DNA of 64,000 nt, taken from NCBI RefSeq assembly GCF_000308855.1, contig NZ_BAGM01000028.1, positions 1 through 64,000 on the forward strand, written 5' to 3'. Below, in pieces: positions 61,301 to 64,000 of the stretch. A program made the position numbers and the translations under genes. The notes beneath the pieces were generated by a model, which made no database searches, was not told the DNA's origin, and saw only the letters and a list, made by a program, of their open reading frames with translations. The stretch's first letter is position 1. Each line of letters starts with the position of its first letter. This stretch comes from Nocardia veterana NBRC 100344 (lineage in GTDB: Bacteria > Actinomycetota > Actinomycetes > Mycobacteriales > Mycobacteriaceae).

Positions 61301-63050
61301 CGAAGGCGGGCGAGACCAGGACCCGGTCATGGGTGATGTCCTCGATCCGCCAACTGGTCGCGCCGAGCGCGAACACATCGCCGACCCGGGATTCGTAGAC
61401 CATCTCCTCATCGAGTTCGCCCACCCGCGAAGCCTTTTCGCCGACCATGAAGACCGGGAACAGACCGCGGTCGGGGATGGCGCCACCCGAGGTGACCGCG
61501 AGCCGCTGGGCGCCGGGCCGCCCGGTCAGGGTGCCGGCATCGCGATCCCACACCACGCGCGGACGCAGTTCGGCGAACTCGTCGGAGGGGTAGCGGCCGG
61601 AGAGCAGGTCGAGCACCGATTCGTAGGCCGAGCGCGGCAGCGTCGCGAAACTCCCGGTGCCGCGGACGGTGTCGAACCATTCGTCGACGTCGATCGGCTC
61701 GAGTGCGCAGGCGGCGACCGTCTGCTGCGCAAGAATGTCGAGCGGATGTGCGGGCACCTTCAGTTCCTCGATCTGCCCGGCGGTCATCCGCATCGAGGCC
61801 ACCGCGCAGTGCACGACGTCGGTGCGGTGCTTGGGGAAGATCACGCCGCGGGAGATCTCACCGACCTGATGTCCGGCGCGCCCGACCCGCTGCAGCCCGC
61901 CCGCGACCGACGGCGGCGCCTCCACCTGCACGACCAGATCAACCGCGCCCATATCGATACCGAGCTCGAGGCTGCTCGTCGCGACCACGCAGCGCAGCCG
62001 GCCGCTCTTGAGGTCGTCCTCGATGATCGCCCGCTGCTCCTTGCTCACCGACCCGTGGTGCGCGCGGGCGAGCAGCGGCGCCGCGCCGTGGTTGACCTCG
62101 GTGGTCGACCCGAGCAGCGCGGGCGGACCGTGGTCACGCAGACCGGGGGTGTCGGCCTCGGGCGGGGTGATCCGCTCGGCGTACTCCTCGTTCAACCGGG
62201 CGGTGAGCCGCTCGGCCAGGCGGCGCGAATTGGCGAAGACGATAGCGGACCGATGCGCGAGTACCAGATCGACGATCGCGGCGTCGACATGCGGCCAGAT
62301 CGAACCCGGCTGTTCGGAATCGCCGGGTTCGGTCATATCGGCCACCGGCACCCGGACCGACAGATCGAAGGTCTTGGGGGCCGGCGGCGAGACGATCGTG
62401 ATCGGCGCCGAACCGACCAGGAACCGGCCCACCTCCTGAGGTGGCCGTACGGTGGCCGACAGGCCGATTCGCTGCGCCGGCCGTTCGGTGAGTTGATCCA
62501 GGCGGGCCAGCGACAAGGCCAGATGCGCGCCGCGCTTGGACCCGGCGATCGCATGGACTTCGTCGACGATGACCGTGCTGACCTGGGACAACGTTTCCCG
62601 TGCGGCCGAGGTCAGCATCAGGTACAGCGATTCCGGCGTGGTGATCAGAATGTCCGGTGGCTTGCGTTGCAGGCTGCGGCGATCCGCGGGCGTGGTGTCG
62701 CCCGATCGCACGCCGACGCTGATTTCCGGTGCGGGCAGGCCGAGCCGGGCAGCCGTCTGCGTGATGCCCACGAGCGGAGCCCGCAGGTTGCGCTCGACGT
62801 CCACGGCGAGGGCCTTCAGCGGTGAGATGTAGAGAACCGTCGTGCGTTGCGGCCCGTCCAGCGGCTCTCGGGTGGCGAGTCGATCGATCGCCCACAGAAA
62901 GGCCGACAGCGTCTTGCCCGACCCGGTCGGCGCGATGACCAGGGTGTGTTCTCCAGCCGAAATGGCATTCCACGCGCCGAGCTGAGCGGCTGTCGGCGCC
63001 GGGAACGCGCCGTCGAACCACTCCTGCGTCGGCCGGGAGAACTGCTGCAT
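58335..63050 (-). CDS. lhr: Lhr-type ATP-dependent DNA helicase
   Basis: Protein of 1571 residues (GTG 63065 would add five). Superfamily 2 helicase: Walker A IAPTGSGKTLSAFLW, DEVHAIAGSKRG (motif II), LSATVRPP (motif III) and the C-terminal motifs SLELGIDMGAVDLV and RVGRAGHQVGE. A winged helix and the long Lhr C-terminal half follow. The full-length Lhr of mycobacteria is a 3'-5' DNA translocase and helicase induced by DNA damage. It forms a pair with nei and probably acts in repair. One Ala/Gly-rich linker at about 640-680 is unconserved in look. Confidence 0.96.
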   Translation of the reverse strand: MQQFSRPTQEWFDGAFPAPTAAQLGAWNAISAGEHTLVIAPTGSGKTLSAFLWAIDRLATREPLDGPQRTTVLYISPLKALAVDVERNLRAPLVGITQTAARLGLPAPEISVGVRSGDTTPADRRSLQRKPPDILITTPESLYLMLTSAARETLSQVSTVIVDEVHAIAGSKRGAHLALSLARLDQLTERPAQRIGLSATVRPPQEVGRFLVGSAPITIVSPPAPKTFDLSVRVPVADMTEPGDSEQPGSIWPHVDAAIVDLVLAHRSAIVFANSRRLAERLTARLNEEYAERITPPEADTPGLRDHGPPALLGSTTEVNHGAAPLLARAHHGSVSKEQRAIIEDDLKSGRLRCVVATSSLELGIDMGAVDLVVQVEAPPSVAGGLQRVGRAGHQVGEISRGVIFPKHRTDVVHCAVASMRMTAGQIEELKVPAHPLDILAQQTVAACALEPIDVDEWFDTVRGTGSFATLPRSAYESVLDLLSGRYPSDEFAELRPRVVWDRDAGTLTGRPGAQRLAVTSGGAIPDRGLFPVFMVGEKASRVGELDEEMVYESRVGDVFALGATSWRIEDITHDRVLVSPAFGLPGRLPFWHGDSLGRPAELGAALGEFVRTAGQAVDRAPTDRIEKLVRSAGGTNDAGPETAPAGTSATARTARPSDGKSAKGDELTELEHLVHAAGLDDFATANLVSLLAEQRQATGQLPTDRTLLVERFRDELGDWRLVLHSPYGLPVHAPWALAVGSRLRERFGVDAAPTASDDGIVVRLPDTTDEPPGAELFVFEPDEIDDVVTEQVGGSALFASRFRECAARALLLPRRDPGRRAPLWQQRQRAAQLLDVARKFPDFPILLETVRECLRDVYDLPALRDLLTGIARRKLRLVEVETAAPSPFANALLFDYIGQFMYEGDSPLAERRAAALSLDSGLLAELLGRVELRELLDAEVLEQTERELQRLTPDRQAHDAEGLADLLRLLGPLTPAEAAARCTADPAPWFEELARARRALEVSFAGSQWWAAIEDAARLRDALGVPLPIGTPAAFIEPVADPLGDLVGRYARTHAPFTVEALARRFGLGTAVAVTALHRLGAEKRVVEGEFTPGAAGAEWCDAQVLRRLRRRSLAAARKEVEPVSTAAFGRFLPAWQHVGTSTLRGVDGVAAIVEQLAGVPIPASAWESLILPSRVRDYVPAMLDELTASGEVIWSGHGALTAKDGWIALHPADQAPVTLPPAQQIDFTDVQLRLLTALGADASALRSPVPDLDGEGRTGQPPSAPGGAYFFRQLSDATGLLDDAAVAAALWELVWAGYVAGDTFAPVRARLSGTSRSTTTHRTPRRAPRGRMYLPRPAMPTRTGPPAVAGRWSLLPQRLPDNTVRAHATADLLLERYGVLTRGSVQNEDVPGGFALMYRVLTEFEDRGRCRRGYFVDTLGGAQFSTTDVVDRLRGFDSERREQHPDTLALAACDPANPYGAALPWPKSASEGAGHRPGRKAGALVVLTDGEPALYLERGGKTLLTFTEDPTVRARAAAALAALVHERRVDSLVIERVDGESVHGNTFAAFLTEAGFAATPRGFRLRSRP

Positions 63051-63195
63051 GGAATCAGTGTGCACGGTGGCACCGACACGACGACGACACCCGGATCGAG
63101 CGGCGCGATTCGGTTCGCGCGGCCCGCCCCGCGGTTAGGCTGGTCGCCGAGTCCGGCGGAGCCTGCGACGACAGGACGAAGACGACAGGACGAAT

Positions 63196-63660
63196 ATGAG
63201 CGACAGCTTCGAACCGGTTACCGAGATCCCGACCGATATGGACCAGGTCGCGAAGGATCCGAACAACCCGCCCGTCCTGCCCGGTGCCCTGCTCCTGGAA
63301 CTCGTTCCGGTTCCGGTCGCCGATATCGACCGGGCGGCGGCCTTCTATCGGGAGCAGGTCGGCTTCCGCCTGGACGTCGACGTGAGCCCGGAACCCGGGG
63401 TGCGGATCGTGCAACTGACCCCGCCCGGTTCGGCCTGTTCGATTCTGCTGTCCGAAGGGCTGCCCTCCGCGGCGATGCCCGCCGGGACGTTGCGTGCCCT
63501 GCACCTGGTGGTCGCCGATATCGAGGCGGCACGTGCGGAGCTGGTCGGACGCGGTGTCGCGGTCGGCGAGATCGAGGATGTCGGGATGGGCGTGCTGTAC
63601 GCCTACTTCGCCGATCCCGACGGCAACACCTGGTGCCTGCAGCACATGCCGTGGCGCTAG
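63196..63660 (+). CDS. VOC (glyoxalase/dioxygenase superfamily) protein
   Basis: Protein of 154 residues. A 35-residue acidic N terminus is followed by one VOC beta-alpha-beta-beta-beta pair: LELVPVPVADIDRAAAFYREQVGF, then ALHLVVADIEAARAELVGRGVAV and LYAYFADPDGNTWCLQ. The metal-binding His/Glu positions are only partly present (first position Glu in LLELVPV, later His in LHLVV, last Gln in LQ), so activity is uncertain. It is divergent from lhr. Confidence 0.88.
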   Translation: MSDSFEPVTEIPTDMDQVAKDPNNPPVLPGALLLELVPVPVADIDRAAAFYREQVGFRLDVDVSPEPGVRIVQLTPPGSACSILLSEGLPSAAMPAGTLRALHLVVADIEAARAELVGRGVAVGEIEDVGMGVLYAYFADPDGNTWCLQHMPWR

Positions 63661-63695
63661 CAGCGCGGCGTTCGCTGCCGCTAGTGTTTGCGACT

Positions 63696-64000
63696 ATGAG
63701 TAACAGTAACGGGTTACAGCGACGTGGCCTGGCGATCGGGTGCGGTGGCACCGTCGGTGCGGCGTGGATCGTCGCGGCGTTGGCCGCGGTGCGCGACGTG
63801 CTGCAGTGGGATCCGCGGACGGCTCATGCCATGATCGGTACCTCCGCGGGTGCGGAAATGGTGACGATGCTGGCCTCCGGGGTATCGGTCGACGATCTGG
63901 TCGCGATGCAGCGCGGCACCATCGGCGACCCGATCCTGTCCCGTCATATGGCCGACGCGCCCGGGCGCTTTCCGCCGCTGCCGCGACCGCGCCTCGGAGC
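63696..64000 (+). CDS. Patatin-like phospholipase, N-terminal part (cut by window edge)
   Basis: About 101 residues from ATG 63696 to the window end. It reads GLAIGCGGTVGAAWIVAAL, the oxyanion loop, and MIGTSAGAEMVTMLASG with the nucleophile Ser in G-T-S-A-G. These are the two signatures of patatin lipases, which use a Ser-Asp dyad to hydrolyse acyl esters. The Asp region is outside the window. Confidence 0.9.
   Translation, partial: MSNSNGLQRRGLAIGCGGTVGAAWIVAALAAVRDVLQWDPRTAHAMIGTSAGAEMVTMLASGVSVDDLVAMQRGTIGDPILSRHMADAPGRFPPLPRPRLG

Overview
This is a high-GC actinobacterial chromosome segment, most probably from Nocardia or a close mycolate-containing relative. The evidence is strong GC bias at third codon positions, many GTG starts, ESX/type VII-associated gene families (EspG, WXG100, EspC, DUF3558 lipoprotein) and gene order. 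As I remember the Mycobacterium tuberculosis H37Rv map, the housekeeping genes follow Rv3296-Rv3336c in reverse, with matching relative orientation: trpS, YhjD-like, dacB1, sdhBADC, cdd, deoA, add, the Rv3311-like gene, upp, pmmB, purine nucleoside phosphorylase, amiB1/amiA1, the Rv3304-like gene, lpdA, glpD, nei and lhr. No genes of the ESX secretion machine itself, no tRNA or rRNA, no transposase and no CRISPR array were seen.

Layout. 0-7 kb: the start of an alpha/beta hydrolase, exonuclease III, a membrane-anchored RNase Sa/T1-type ribonuclease with an overlapping barstar gene, a TetR regulator divergent from a DUF2236 (MpaB-like) gene, trpS, a YhjD/BrkB membrane protein and an ABM-like small protein. 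7-23.8 kb: an accessory island between the YhjD and dacB1 orthologues. Its left part is a minus-strand operon (helical protein, DUF3558 lipoprotein, PPE-like protein, EspG) and an XRE/DUF397 pair. Its right part is a plus-strand row: WXG100-like protein, 736-residue ESX-substrate-like protein, YbaB-like protein, second WXG100 protein, and then a 6.2-kb CpnT-like polymorphic toxin gene.

The toxin locus is the most interesting part. One uninterrupted frame (16129-22365, 2078 codons) carries three successive toxin-type modules: an unnamed HEFAE/AHAHAN domain, a papain-fold glutamine-deamidase-like (Tox-PL) domain and a GNAT-like domain. Between the modules, three immunity-like genes are encoded in a different frame on the same strand: two tandem paralogues after module 1 and one YrhB/Imm35-like gene after module 2. 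After module 3 comes a DraG-fold protein that has lost the metal-binding aspartates of ADP-ribosylglycohydrolases. This can be read as an array of toxin/immunity cassettes joined without stop codons, or as one multi-warhead protein with nested immunity genes.

23.8-33 kb: D-Ala-D-Ala carboxypeptidase, an array of about five 25-bp repeats, a short-chain dehydrogenase remnant, an MFS exporter overlapping its TetR gene, phenylalanine hydroxylase, vapBC and the succinate dehydrogenase operon. 33-43 kb: nucleoside salvage (cdd, deoA, add, upp, pnp, pmmB), interrupted by a second type VII-associated operon with an NlpC/P60 hydrolase. 43-53.8 kb: RNase Z-like protein, enoyl-CoA hydratase, two M20 amidohydrolases, LpdA, two Pro-rich exported or membrane proteins behind a possible c-di-AMP riboswitch, and an aminotransferase behind a perfect AT-rich inverted repeat. 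53.8-64 kb: glpK/glpD, Nei2, the Lhr helicase, a VOC protein and the start of a patatin-like gene.
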